A stretch of DNA of 64,000 nucleotides from positions 6,255,001 through 6,319,000 of the forward strand of contig OX327699.1 in the NCBI GenBank assembly GCA_946807835.1. Reading direction: 5' to 3'. The notes below the pieces were generated by a model. It saw only the letters and a program-made list of their open reading frames with translations, was not told the DNA's origin and did not search any database. Position 1 is the stretch's first letter, and every line of letters begins with the position of its first letter. Below are positions 22,611 through 37,700 of this stretch, piece by piece. Source of the stretch: Ailanthus altissimus. Its lineage: Eukaryota; Streptophyta; Magnoliopsida; Sapindales; Simaroubaceae. The translations under genes and the position numbers were made by a program.

Positions 22611-23597
22611 TAATGTCCAACCTATATAATTTTAAATAAAAGTGGGGATGAATGTCTCAATTTATATGTTGATCATGATCAACTTCGTTTTCTGAACGCA
22701 CTAATTTTTACTTTCCTTATAAAGAACTAGCCTTACGAATGTCATTTCAGAATTTGAGTAATAGCAAACAAACATAAACCGGTAAACGTATAAAGCAAGA
22801 ACACTCAGAATCATGATAGAGCAAACTTTTGTGAGGGCCGTTCATGCCGCTCTTCAGCTGAAACAGTCACCATTAATTTCTCCGATTTATTCATTACTTT
22901 CTTCTTTTTACCTCTTGGAACAAGTAAGATTGAATGATCCAACTTCTTTTTTAATTGTATTTCAATGTTTTTTTTAATCTCAATTCTCAAATAACGTAGT
23001 GGTTAATATGACAAAATTAAATAATTTTTTTAGTTATATACAAATTTTTTGATCAACTATAAGTAAAACGATGTTAACAAATAATATGATACTGCCATAC
23101 AAATTGATATACAATTATATTACTGTAGTTATTGTATCAGTTTTATATGAATAAATTTATACAAAAATAATTTGTATTTATAGTAATATTATATTATTTG
23201 GTAAGTAAACTTTGAAATGAAAATAATGCATTAACAGAGGGAAATTAGATTTATTTCTTTAAACAAAATAAATTAATTACACATCTGTTATCTATTTTCT
23301 CTATTTCTAAATACTCTAAAAATTCATTTTCATTTTTAAAAAAAAAACTTTCGTACCTTTGGTACAAATCTTCAAACGAGTTGACAAAATTCCACGTGGT
23401 CTCATCACAAATCAGCTCCACGTTAACACGGCCACACCAAATTTTGCCCGTCTCTTCTTCCACCTCTAGATAAAAATACAGAGGCAGAGAGAGAGAGCGA
23501 GCGAACAAATAAGATTACATAAGATAATTAACGAACACTCAATCATCAAAAACAAAAAGAAAATCATTAGATCGGAATCAGAACTCAGCCAGTTAAA
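22611..23597. other. Spacer between FBPase and SEC5, including SEC5 promoter/leader
   Basis: AT-rich with no gene. A GA-rich leader-like stretch (GGCAGAGAGAGAGAGCGAGCG) lies at about 23,481, roughly 115 bp before the SEC5 ATG, as is common in plant 5' UTRs. No clear TATA box. Confidence 0.5.
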
Positions 23598-26500
23598 ATG
23601 TCGAGCGACAGCGACGAGGACGAGCTGCTGCTCCAGAGGGCGCTGAAGGAGCAATCGCAGCGCCACATCAACTACCAGGCTACGGAGCCTCGGAAACCCG
23701 TGGCGAATTACGTTCAGCAACCGAAATCGGCGGTGGCAGCGAAGATGAAGCCAGGGAGATCACAGGCGAAGAAGTTGGAGGACGAGGAGGAGTCGGAGGT
23801 TGAGATGCTGAGCATTTCCAGCGGAGACGAGGAGGTCAGCAGAGATCGAGGCTCCGCCGCCAAAAATAAGGCCCGAGGAAGGCGAGAAGACGACGGAGCT
23901 TGGGACAAGGAGCCTAATTGCTGGAAGCGCGTTGACGAGTCCGAGGTTTTGTATCCTTTTTTCTTTTTTATAAACTAATCTTGTTACTAATTCTTATTGA
24001 TTCGTTCTTTATTTATATTTGAAATGTGTATTTCTTTTTGTTGGATTATAGCTTAATTGCGATTCCCTTTACATAATTTTAAAAATTCCACGTTCTAAAT
24101 TTTGTAAATTACTTTCCTATTCTAGACCAAACGAGGCCTTAGTTGATATTTTCCACATTTTTAGTTTAGCACCTATGTGAACACAGTCATATGCCACTCT
24201 AGGATGCTACTTTCACTTGAGGACTTTTCTTTTCCCCCTCAGATATGTATTGGTATTTAGGAGTTGTGATTTATGTACATAAGGTTGTGTTTTTATCTAC
24301 AGCTTGCTCGCCGGGTTCGTGAGATGAGGGAGACAAGAACAGCGCCTGTGGCTCAAAAGTTTGAGCAGAAACCTTCGGCAACTGGTAAAGCAGGGCTTAA
24401 CAGTTTGCAGTCCTTACCACGTGGCTTTGAATGGATTGATCCACTAGGATTGGGGTAAATTATTTATTCTGCCACTCCCTTTTACTTGTCATTCAAAGTT
24501 TTCCCTTACTTTTGGGGCAAAAGCAACTATCTTAATTTGTACTGGACTTGGCTTGCAGATATTGCTTGTGTAATGACATCGTTAATGACTCTTTTGCCTG
24601 TTGATTTCTTTGTGTATTACCTTGTTGAGTTCAAGTTATTTGGTTGTTGAAACTGCCAATTGGTTTCCCTTTCACAGGCAAGGGTGCCTGTTTTCTTGCA
24701 CTGCTATAATTGTTGAACTCCTAAATAATGATAAGGATACATAATGTGTATTAGTAGTTATCTGTGTACTAGATCAAGTTCTGCATAGCCATTGGCATGG
24801 TATTCTTTGCCATGATATATTTATTTATTATCATTTCTGCTGACATTTGTTTTTATCTTGACAGATTAATTAACCACAGGACATTCATATTGATTTCTGA
24901 CACCGCTGCAGCTTCTCCAAGATCAGATGGAGATCAAGTAGACAGTAGCCTTCGTGGTATTTCATCTTCTTCTATTTTTTCAACATGTTTGGTAATTTTT
25001 ATGCTAACAATTGAACTCTTTGTTGTTTGTCAAAACTCAAAAGGGGACTTATCTTTTGTTGCTTTCATAATATTATAATTTCTGGAAAGTACAATTCTCT
25101 GAAATGGATCATTGGAGCTTATAGTTCTACTTCCCACATTTAACCAAACTGTTAATCAATTGATTTTTGATGTGTATACATAACCCGATTCATCATGGTT
25201 GTATTTTTTTTTAATTGTTCCAGCTAATTATACATGTTTACCTATAGATATTATGTACACATAATGAAAGTACAGCTTTGATTTAGTTTTGATTTTCGAT
25301 GAGTAATTTGACTAACAAAGTGTAAGGTGTCCTATCATGAAGTGGGGAAGTGGATCTTTTTAATCTTTACTCTCTTAGTTTTTGGTGCCACTGTATTTTT
25401 GCTCTCTCTTGAGCAATCACATTTTTGCTTTCGTGGCGCCCAGTATACAGATTTATTCCCTTAGAGATATTTCTATCTAATCTTTTTCCTTCCATTTGGG
25501 CTATAAATGTCTATGTATGTTATCTTGGATTCCTTGATTATCATCTTTGTAAATATTTTTGAATCCTGTTGTAGACTCCTGGGTCAGTGATGTCTGTTAG
25601 TTATTAGAATACATATATATTTAATGGCCACTATAAATGAATCTGTTTTATGTGCGCATTTTGCAGAGAAGTTAATGTACTACTATGAAAAATTTGATGC
25701 AAAGCTGTTTCTGTCGCGAGTACATCGAGATACCAGTGCAGCAGACTTGGAGAGTGGTGCTCTTTCTATAAAAACTGATTTTAGAGGACGGACTGAACAG
25801 AGAAAACAGTTGGTAAAAGACAATTTTGATTGCTTTGTCTCTTGCAAAACTACAATAGATGGTATGCAAACATCTCATCTCTCTTGGATACTAATCTTAT
25901 TTACTGGAATCTTTTGCTCATGGTTTTCTATTAGTTTTAATATTTCTTTTTTGGGGATAATTGCATTCTTAATGGTTTTGATTTAGAGAACGTTAATTCT
26001 TCTGTAGATATTGAGTCAAAATTGAAACGGATTGAAGAAGACCCTGAAGGTTCAGGGACTACTCAATTGTTCAACTTGATGCAAGGAGTTAGTGCACAGG
26101 CTAATCGTGCTTTTGGACCTCTATTTGAGAGACAGGTAGGTGACATTCTAATTTTATATAGTTCGCTCATCCAGATTGTAACCAATCGCGAGTTCTATTT
26201 CTTTCTTGAATGACTACATTGTAGGCTCAAACTGAGAAGATAAGGTCTGTCCAAGGAATGCTTCAGAGGTTCAGAACGTTATTTAACCTGCCTAGTACTA
26301 TTCGTGGAAGCATTAGCAAGGGTGAATATGACCTAGCAGTTCGGGAGTACAAGAAAGCGAAGTCAATAGCACTGCCTTCTCACGTATGCTAGAAATTTAA
26401 CTTATGTCATATTTTTCTGTTTTTACAGATAATTTTCAGTTTGATCTTAAATATTAACTAAGCATTGGTTGTATTTACATGACCTGAGTATATCTTGTGC

Positions 26501-29500
26501 TACATTCTTAAGCATGTTTACTAATGTATTTATTAGTGTAGTTATATTTGTAAAAGGAAGTTAAGTCTATGATGTTATTTCTTAAAGAAATGATTAGATT
26601 TCCACATATCAATGGATGACCTACTGTTAGCTGCCTTTGTTTTGGATCGAGTAATGGGTCGAGATGCTTTAGGATTCTTTTTGAATCTAACCCGGGAAGG
26701 GGATTTGTTTGGATTTTTCCTACCTCTCCCTATTTTGATAATTTGTAATATGAGAGCTCAATTTTGGAGAGAGCTCACTGATCTCACAGTTTTAATGAAA
26801 GTTCTTGCTTGCCTTCATCTTATTGATCAGTCTTTAAATACAATTCCAACAAGCACTGACCTCCCTACTAATGAGGGGATAACAATATACGAGTAGAAAT
26901 CCTAATAGCAATTCTAATCTAGAACAATCCTAATCTTTGATGATAACTATATCTTAAAGAAGATATAAATTACATCTTTTATTTTAACTTGCATTAAAAT
27001 AAACAACTAGATAACTAAATCTTCTCTTCTTGAACTTGCCACTGTTATTTCTTGAACTTGCCATGAGAAAATCTCTTAAAGAAATTCTGGAATGGTGCCA
27101 CGTGCCTTGCCTTTGACCCTTTGTTGTGCTGTATCTTCGTAACACCTACTAAACTAGCTTTACTCTAATATTTTTTTTCCACTTGCAAGCCGTAATAAAT
27201 TCCAGATTGTATCTTTCCTGATGTATGCTATTGAGGATTATTCATGTCCTGTCCTTAAGTTGTGTTATTTAGTAAAGTAATCTGGAGACTTGTATATTTG
27301 AGTGCTTAACAAATTGGTTTTGTGACCACGCCTTTTCCCTGCTTAAGCAAATATAGTTACATTCGATATTACTTTCAGGTGACCATATTGAAACGCGTTC
27401 TTGAAGAGGTTGAAAAGCTCATACAGGAGTTCAAAGCCATGCTTTACAAGTCTATGGAAGATCCACAAATAGACCTGACAAATGTAAGCTTATATAAACC
27501 TCTTTTTCTTTTTTTTTAATGACCTTCTGCAGTCACACTAGACACAATGTGAAGCCAGTAACTTGTTTTTATATTCTACTGCAATTATGGGAAGAAATGC
27601 TAAAAAGGTTGTTAATGGATTAGAAAAAGAAGTATGGACCAGGGGGAAAATAAGGGGTAGAAGAAAAGAATAAGCAAGTTAAATTGACAGGTTAAAGATT
27701 TCTCTACTCATGCAAAGGTCCTCTTTGGATAAAGTTTTAGGGACTTTAATGACATTTTCTCTTACTAGACACGTATAGTAAAGTTCATGTTAATTTCCTC
27801 TAATTTGTGCAGTGGATGTATAATCCTTTATTTGTTTACTTTGATGCACTTGGTGACGGGATAACTTATATAAAGTTTGTATGATTCGGTATAAGCTTAA
27901 GGAACCTTTAATGTGAATCAAATCAAGATGATCAAACGTGCATAAATTCATCTTTTGCTTAGATGTTATGTAAAAATCACTTACCTGTGACTACTAGGAC
28001 CCAATAGACTGGTCGTGGATGGTTTGTCCAGGTGAGGTGATATGCAAGCAGTAAGCAGGAGCATCTGAAGTTTATGCTGTTTATTTAGTGAATATCTCTT
28101 ATCACCTCTATATCACTCATGAAATTAATCATGGCTATTTATTATTTCTTTTGGGCTGCTAGAAGATAACTAATGTTTTTTGTAGCTGGAGAATACTGTG
28201 AGGCTGTTATTGGAGCTGGAACCTGAGTCAGATCCTGTATGGCACTACTTAAATGTACAGGTAAGTATATTCGTGATTATGTTGTATATAATTTATGTAA
28301 GATTGTAATTACTATATAGTTGAAATGACTTTAGAAACACCTCAAAAGCTAGAATGTTTTGTACCCATATTATGTTTGTTAGGACTTGAGGATCTCAGTC
28401 TTTTAGCTGGTGAGTTCAATCCTTGCTGAAGCATGTATCTGTTTAAATTCCTTGGTTCACTGCCATGTATGATCATTTCGGTTATTGTTAAATAGAAAGC
28501 TACTTATGATCTTGAATTGACATTAAAGAGAAAAGGGGAGAAAAAAAGAAAGAAAGAAAAAGAGTCACTTGCTCTTGAAAAGCCATATGATTACTAACTG
28601 CATTTTGATGGAAACCATTCAGATTTTAACATCAAATGACAGCTTTAGTGAATTCACAAGGGTTATCTCTTTTACAGAACCACAGAATTCGAGGTTTGTT
28701 TGAGAAATGCACCTTAGACCATGAAACAAGGATGGACACTTTGCATAATGAGATACGTGAAAGGGCAATGTCCGATGCAAGGTGGCAGCAAATTCAACAA
28801 GATTTAAATCAATCTGTATGTGCAACTATTAAAAGTGATTAATGTGATATTGATGGAAATAACCTTTCCTTTTTGCATGGGGAAAAAGATAATCCATGCG
28901 TTGGCACTTTGTAATTTTACCTTGCGTTGTCTTTTGATTATTGTCAGTCAGGTGCTGACCACTCTGTTACTCTTGGGAACTTCCAATGCATAGATTCATT
29001 GCCAGTTGCGTTAAATGGTGAAGAAGTTGATGCTCTTAGAGGAAGGTATATCCGGAGGTTAACTGCTGTACTCATCCATCACATACCAGCCTTCTGGAAA
29101 GTTGCGCTTTCTGTTTTCAGTGGGAAATTTGCAAAGGTATTCTGAACTGTCTTCATTCTACATCATGACCTTAGTACTAGGACATTTTTATATTCTGTAA
29201 AAAAATTTCTGAAAATATGTTGTAAATACGATCATTCACCTTTCTCATAAATGGTTTTTTATAGTTAGCCATTGTTCTTTATATCTTATGCTATCTTTCT
29301 ATGCATGCTGACCCATCCTATACTAAATGTCAAAGTTCCATTGATATGAGATGCCGATATAATTAATTTTCGCATGGGATTCTAGTTGGGTGCAGTTATC
29401 CTAAGTGCACTTCAACACTTACTATTTATTTGGTTAATAGAATAATTATTCACTAAATTTCTTAAAGAGGTGATTTCATTTCACTCTTTGGAAAAGGTTA

Positions 29501-31708
29501 ACAGGTTTCAAAGTGCATGGAGATGAAGGGTTATTGCAAGATATTTATGGTATTTGCATCAATAAATTTCAGAAAAACATATGGAAATGGCTCTTTCACT
29601 TCTTTTCTTTTTGTATTAGCTATGAGTTTAGTTTTACAGGTGACTAGAGATTAATTTTCCTGTAAGGTGCCTATTATCATAGCTTGCTAAAGAGACTTTA
29701 GGTTCAAATTTGGCATCCATAACGGATTAAAGGGTTAGGTATGGTGGAAGAAGTGTTATCCAAATTCTACTAGGTTGAAAACAGAAGAGGAAGGGGAAAG
29801 AGGGAGAAAGATCTGCTATCATTTGGTGTTGAAGATGGCTTGCTAAAGTACAGAGGAATTAGAGTAAAATGCTTAACGATGCTAGAGTAATTGGATGGGG
29901 GAAATTTTCAGAAATGGACCCTAAATTTATGCTTTAATTTTTTTTACCCACATCATATTCTTAATCTTTTAATTGCCAAAGAAGCACATTTGGACAATTT
30001 TGCCCCCAACCCCAAATCTCTTCGATTTTCTTCTCTCTAATCCAAGTGTGTAAATTTATGAAAAATAGGTAGATATATTGAAAAACAGGTAGATTTTATG
30101 AAACAAGGGTGAAAAAATGGCTGAGGAGAGAGAAAAGCTGGCAAAAATGCCAATTTTGGGCGCCATAGGCTGCGGGCTGTGAAGTGCTCGCCTGCACTTA
30201 GTGTGAGCTTTTCGTGCGCCCGAAGCACAGGCTAGTACATGTGTAATACAAAATTAATACCCTTAATTTATTTTATTATTAATGTTTTCTTATTATTTGG
30301 TAATTATGTTTCAAATACAATTTTATTTTGCTGGCCTCTTGTCCCTGTTCCTTCAGTATTAACAACCAATGAGCTACCCATGCTCACTATTATAAATTTA
30401 AAAAATTAATAATATTAGGGGAATTTTAGTTATTAGTTTCATAAAGAACTAAAATTAATTTAATTTCAAATCAAAATAAATTAAATTAAACATTTAAAAA
30501 AAATTAATTCAAAAACCCTAAAGAAATTAATTAAATAAACTAAATATATTAATAACTATACTTTAATTTGAAATATTTATACCAATTGAGGGAAATATTT
30601 ATACCAATTTAAAATAACAACACTTTAGTTAATATTACTAAATATATTAATTCATTAATAACTAAAATTAATTTAGTTTCAAATCAAAATAAAAAGTGAT
30701 AAAGGACAAAAATTAATCTAATTTCAGTTATTAATTAAAATATATATTTATTAATTTATTTAATTAAAAAAGTGATATAAAAAGTGATAAAGAACAAAAT
30801 AGAGAAAGAAAAAAAAATTAAATAATATCAAAGCTGCGTGAAATTCAAAGAAGTACAAAGCTGTGCAAGGTCAAATTCAAAGTTGTGGTGTGCGCAAAGT
30901 GCATGCGGGTGCGCGCACCACAGGCGCATGGCCCGCTGCCTATGTTGCCCAAAATCGGTGTTTTCACCGGTTTTTCTCCCTCCCCGGCCATTTTTCCACC
31001 ATTTCTTCATAAATCTACCAAATTTTCACAAATTTACGCACTTGTATGAGAGAGACGGGAGAAAATTGAAGAGATTTGGGGTTAGGGGCAAAATTGTCCA
31101 AGACTTCTTCGGCCATAAAAGATTAAAAATTTGATGTGTGACTAAAAATGATTTAAAGCATAAATTTAGGGGCTATTTCCAAAAATTTCCCATTGGATGG
31201 TGTGATCTTTAGACTGGATATTTGACATATTACTTGGTTCTTGTTAGATATGATCAATCACAATCATGAATCGTGTTAAGCTCGTAATCATGAATTGTGA
31301 TAATTACCAATCAATTGTTTTCTAACTTGACCAAAAAAAAAATTCACCCAAGACATTTAGTATCCGAAACTGATACTTCTAGACTACAGTGGCAAAATTT
31401 GCTTTCTTCTAGTTTAGTTCTTGCAACTAGCCAATTTTTGAGGACTTTGGAGCTGAAAACTTTGGAGGTGTGACTATCTTTCATGCTAAAATATGAGGAG
31501 GTGCTATGTGAGAAAAGGTTTATCTTGCCTCTGCTAGCTGAATGGAAAGAGCTAGCAAGAGCACTAAAACATTTGATGACAACTTCAACATGTAGTTTTG
31601 TTGGGGTAAAAGAATTATCCCTGATTATCTATTTGCTTCAGAAACAAAAATTCCTGATAAATGAGCTCTAGTTGTTGATAATTGTAAGAATTTGATGCCA
31701 ATTGTATG

Positions 31709-31763
<55 letters not shown>

Positions 31764-34700
31764 TTTATATTTACGAGTAGGCAACAGGAAGCATAATAAA
31801 TAGAACTCCATGATCTAGAGCCAAATTCATAGAAAGCAGTTTAAAGAATTTGAAAATTGGGGAATTAAGTTAAATCACTGAAAGCAGTTTTAACAAACTT
31901 GTATTTTTCTTATTGCAGCATCAGTTTTTTATTGTCTCTTATATTCTTTCAAACCTTTCTTCCTTTGGAATATTCCCTTGCTTGGGGTTGATCAAAATGA
32001 AAGTTCTAAATTGCACTAATAACTTAAACTGCATAGATTTATAATCTTTTCACCTTTTGTGCTCCCAAGTTGATATGTAATAGATTCTTGCATCTTTTGT
32101 CATTGATATATTTTTTTGCTTCTTTTCACATGCTTTATGGTTATTTTTCTTCTATGTGAGATAATTTTTCTCTCTTTTTTTGATTATGGATTTTATTATT
32201 TCAGTCTTCCCAAGTTTCTGCTGAGTCAAATCTTAATGCTTCTGCAAATAAAGCTGAAGAAAAAGTCGGAGATGGGAGGTATTCAATTCATTCTCTCGAT
32301 GAAGTTGCTGGAATGATACGCAACACTGTAGCTGTATATGAACTCAAGGTGACCATGCACTCATGCTCTTCTTTATGTCAAAACTAATCTATGGCTACAA
32401 AAGTAGTTACTGAAGAAACTTTGGCAGTTTTTTTTTTTTGCAGTCGCTGATTTAAATTATATGCTACTAATGATGATGACTTTGGCCGTAGGTTAGTTTA
32501 GGATGATGATGTTAAAATGATCGGAAAATTTATTCATGTTCTAGGCCAATGATATATTTCTATATTACATTCCCACGATAGTTTTCTACTAAACACAAGT
32601 TTCAAAACTTCTGTGTACTGGAGTTGGGTAATTTTAACGTTTGAAGATTTATATTGACGAAAATTATCTATTAAGCTGGACCTGGGTAAGGATTCTTGCC
32701 CTTTTCATTTCTTCCTGCAAGTTAGTCACCTGGATTTAAAATTTCTCAAGTTTAACTTCGATTATTATATTATTAAAGTGGGTATTAGTTAGCATAGTAA
32801 GTTTCACGATCATATCACACTCACACTAGGGTTGGGATTGTGTTTGATTTATAGTTGGATTGGGTTAGGATAAAGGTGCAAATGTGAAAAAACATATGTA
32901 TTAAATAAAAAACAAAGTTGGTGAAAACATATGACAACAATTTATATTTGTACATTAACATTTTTATCATGTAAGCATTTCTAATTTATGGTGGAGAGTG
33001 GCATCACTGCACTAAATGGTCAAAAATTTTCATTGCATTTCCTTTACTATCTTGAGGTTCTGTCATTGGAGGTGTGTCCTATATGTGCTGAGGAATCCAG
33101 GAAGGGTAAGATAAAAGGTTACTTGTTCTATTGGGCCAATATTTCTTTTCTACAACTTGGTTAATTGCTTCGGAAGGATCTAGTATTTCTGAGTTTTGAC
33201 CCATCAACTCTGGGGTTGTTGCACTTTTTAACCTTATATGCATGGTAATACAAGCACATTCAAAATATGGTATTTGGCTTCTTTTTGTAGACTGTAGTTA
33301 TTGTGGTGTGGTACTTCTCTATTGTTCATTCAGCTGGTTAATTTGGGATGTAGTTCTGAAGAGTTTATTATTGTCACAGGTTCAAAATGCATTTCGTGAA
33401 TTTGAAGAATCAAATATTCTCCGAACATACATGAATGATGCCATAAAGGAAATATCTAAAGCATGCCAAGCCTTAGAAGCAAAGGAGTCTGCCCCTCCTG
33501 TTGTTGGTATAAAGTTATTCTAAATCTTCTGTTTTTAACTTCTCAAATAATATCATTGTCTTGCTTCTTTCTCTTGTATTCATGATACTTGAGGGGAAAA
33601 TAGTTTACTTATTTATTTTTGTATTTTGATTTCTTGTCCCACAGTGATGGCACTTAGGAAACTTCAGGCAGAGATCTCCAAGATTTACATAGCTAGGTTA
33701 TGCTCTTGGATGCAGGTGTCTACTGATGGAATATCAAAAGATGAAACATGGGTTCCAGTGACTATTCTTGAAAGGAATAAATCTCCCTATGCTATCTCTT
33801 ATTTGCCACTAGTATTTCGTTCATTTATGAAGTCCGCGATGGATCAGATCAGTTTGTAAGTCTCTGGATTTAACTATTGCAGAGATCTGCTTTAAACAAA
33901 TCTATAAATATAAAACAAATATTGCTGGGATTTTGTATTATTATTCAAGAGTTAACCTCACAAGTCATGAGCTTGCATATGACCTGCTTACTCTGCGTGA
34001 CTTCCAGTATGACATAAGTGCTTGGTTGTAAGTTCAACCCTCACAGTGTCTGCATGTGTTATATAAGATATAATGTACTGATGTTATTGGGTATCCTGAG
34101 TTGGGTTTGCAGGGGGCAGGGTGGGGGGTTGTGGAGTCCCTGAGGATAAGAATAAGATACTTTAATTGCCACCTTTCATATACATTATCACCTGTCTTTG
34201 CTAGTAGTGATAAATATATCACATGTCCACATTCAATTCTGTGCCTAGCTCGCGGCACTGATATGGCAGTTTATTCATGAAGAAGTCTAGAAGCAGAAGG
34301 AATACCATATGAAAGGTGGCAATAAATCAGCAGATATAAATAGATATTATATTCCATATATTATGTAGCCAAAAAATTTCTAGAGAACTTTCTTTTATCA
34401 TCAAGGCATAAGTTCAATATTGGGAAATTCTTGACTATCCAGCATAGTTATTACTTTTAAAATAAGACCTTTAGATACAGAACTTTTTCTGGTGGTAGTT
34501 TGCATTCTTTCCATAATCATCTTATCTATGTTTTTCTCAGGATGATTGAATCTTTAAGGAGTGAGGCTACAAAGTCAGAAGATATGTTTGTACAGCTTCA
34601 AGAAATTCAAGAATCTGTTAGACTCTCATTTTTGAACCGTTTCTTGGATTTTGCTGGTATGGGAGAAGAGTACCTCTTTACTTTGTGTTTGAAGCACTTT

Positions 34701-37700
34701 TAAGACGCGACATTAAGTTTTGATGCTTTCATTTTGTGCACATCAATCAGGTGATTTAGAGCGTATTGCGAATGAGGTTGCCCAAAACAAATCAAGCAAA
34801 GAAAGTCAACATTTATTGCAAAATGGATATTCATCTGAACCATGCACAGAATCTTTGTCCAATCTCCCAGGAAGTGTTGTTGATCCACATCAACAACTGT
34901 TGATTGTAGTAAGTAATATTGGGTACTGCAAAGATGAGCTTTCTTTTGAGCTATACCACAAGTACAAACATATCTGGCTTCAATCTAGGTACGTTGATAT
35001 TTCTTGCTCCTCTTCCTTGAGAGGGCAGAAATTCTATAATTGTTGTAGGGGTTGTATGGTGCATTTGTGGCAGTCGATGTTTCTGATTTACGCAACCAAA
35101 AATATCATTTAATATGGTGGATACTAGGAAGTCCCAGTAATGAACCCTAAGTCCATGTTGATCTTACAATTTATCGTCAATATTAGTATATTTTCACAAA
35201 ATACATGCTATTTTGTTGTTAGAAAAGCCGATAATAAACTTCTAGGGTTAGACCCCTAGCCACTCGAGTACTCAAAAATTGAGGTCTTGGGCCTCTCTTC
35301 TTCTACACTTTTCCCTGAATCTGAACAAGTTCCTTTTTTTCTTCATTTATCATATTTCTGAAGCAGCAGTGACTTAATCTACAGCTAGTTTAGTTGTATA
35401 TATTGTCAACTTCAGGACTCTTTGACATGTCCTAATCACTTGAATTTGAGCTTTCTAGACATATACTATAGCACATTGTTGGCAGCTTGTTAACTATTTT
35501 GTAAATCTTTAGTTGGCTTTTACCTTTCCCAAATTCCCAATACTTTATTGAAAAATAAAAGAGATTTACCCCTATCCAGATGTATGTCTTGTGTAGTTAT
35601 TTCTGTACTCAGATTAGATAATTATGCTATCTGATATACTTGTAGGTTATGTTCTCTAGTTTAAGAGATGTAAATTAGAATCTTTAAACTTTCCTGGGCC
35701 TATACCCCTACCTACTCCCTTTTGTTTCTAATTTGTAAAAGATACTCTTATCACAAGTTCCAGTGTCGCCAATTTTATTGATGGGTTGCATTATATTTCA
35801 TTGTTTCATGGCTGTGAAGTGTGTATCTATCATAAATCCCCATTGTGGTTCCCATTATTACCATCTTTCCATATCACTACTGTAGGGAAAAAGATCAAGA
35901 GGGCACTGATGTACAAGATCTAGTGATGTCCTTTTCTGGACTTGAAGAGAAGGTCCTTGAGCATTACTCATTTGCAAAGGTATAACTGAGCTTCAGATTA
36001 TATGGAGAAATAATTAAGTTCTTGTATATTATTTTATGTGTTTCGGTGGTGCTTTTACCATGTGAGGTGGAAAGTGTAATCAACTTGTAGTAATATTTGA
36101 GTACTAGTGTGGATATGAGAGCATTTGTGCATGCAACTCTGTCATCACAAGAAATTATACTCAGGTTATTCTTTTTCACCTTAGTGGCTGCTGCCATAGA
36201 TGGTCTCACTATGGTTCATCCTTAGGAAGTATAAAATATTGGTTTTATAGGCAATATAAGTGAGTCACTACTGTAGAATTGTTCTGTGTCATTATTTCTA
36301 TCCAAAGCTAAAAGCAAAAGTCAAATGAAAATAAGAAACCAAGGCGATCTGAAGCATGATGAGCTTTGAATCTGGGAACACCTACTGAGTAACCGAACTT
36401 GTCAAATGATGGACCCTTTTTGAGATATAAAGAAATCAACGAGTGAAAGCTGTATGAATTATTTCTACTGGCCATTCTGCTGGGTATTGTAACTGTCGAG
36501 TTGCAATATTAAACTTTTAGGAACATTGGAGCTGATATCTTTAGTTATTTCTTTTTTCTTTTTGTTTTTAACGCCAGACAATTGATTAATCAAGTCCTCT
36601 TTTTTCTGTTATCGTTCTCCCCAAGTTAATAAAGTATGTGAACGTGCATAGAAGTTTTAGATTGTGTCCCAGATAAATCTAAGTCATTGTTGTTGCCTTT
36701 TTGCTGCTCAGCCAATTGTTTGGATGGGCTCTCAATGCTCAGGAATGATAAGGTTCAATAATACACTCTCATTTAAATATTCAAAATTCTAACTTGTGTC
36801 ATGTTGTAAACATCTGATTATTTGCATTGAATAGTCTCAGCTGAACAATGAAGGTGTTGGCCTCTTTTGCTTGCTCAATACAAGCTGGAAAGCACTCTTG
36901 TACTGTGCTTTTTAGTCATTTTAGGCCATTACATGAGCAAATTTGCATCTTATTCCTCAGGCAAACTTGATCAGAACAGCAGCTACAGAATTTTTGTTGG
37001 ATTCTGGTGTTCATTGGGGAGCGGCACCTGCAGTCAAAGTGAGGAACTAGTTCTTTCACGCCTTGTTACTTTCTTCTTTCTGAAACTACTATGATAAACA
37101 CTTTATACTCAAGCATCTATGCAATGCTGGTATATGCAGGGTGTGCGTGATGTAGCTGTGGAGTTATTGCACACTCTAGTAGCTGTACATGCTGAGGTAC
37201 TTCCCAATGTATCTTGTGGGCTGTGTAGACAAAAGCTTTCCCTCTGGTTGAGTTTTGTAGAACTTTTTTAACTCCGGTTAATGTATTTCTCATTGCAGGT
37301 CTTTGCCGGTGCTAAGCCCCTCTTGGACAAGACACTTGGCATTCTTGTGGAAGGTCTGATTGATACTTTTCTTAGCTTGTTTGATGAAAACCAATCCAAT
37401 AATCTCAAGTCACTTGATGCAAATGGTTTCTGCCAGCTCATGCTCGAGGTAGTATATAATGTTCTTTCCTTTCTGAAGTCATGAATACAACTGTTGATAT
37501 TCTTGAAAATCCTTCTATCTGCTGTTACTCAAGCTTGCCACTGGAAATTCCTTGTAGAACTTGTACCTATTATTTTACTGATTGACATCCCTTGAAAATT
37601 TTATATCTGCAAACTTTGTTCTCTTTTTCTTTTAATTTTTAAATTGATATTTACGAGATTTCCTAGCTGATTATGCACTTAAAATAAAGAAAATTGATTA

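Noticed and set aside
30838..31134. 98-codon open frame in SEC5 intron 10
   Set aside because: It falls in the right inverted arm of the Mutator-like element; the GC-rich sequence keeps it open by chance.
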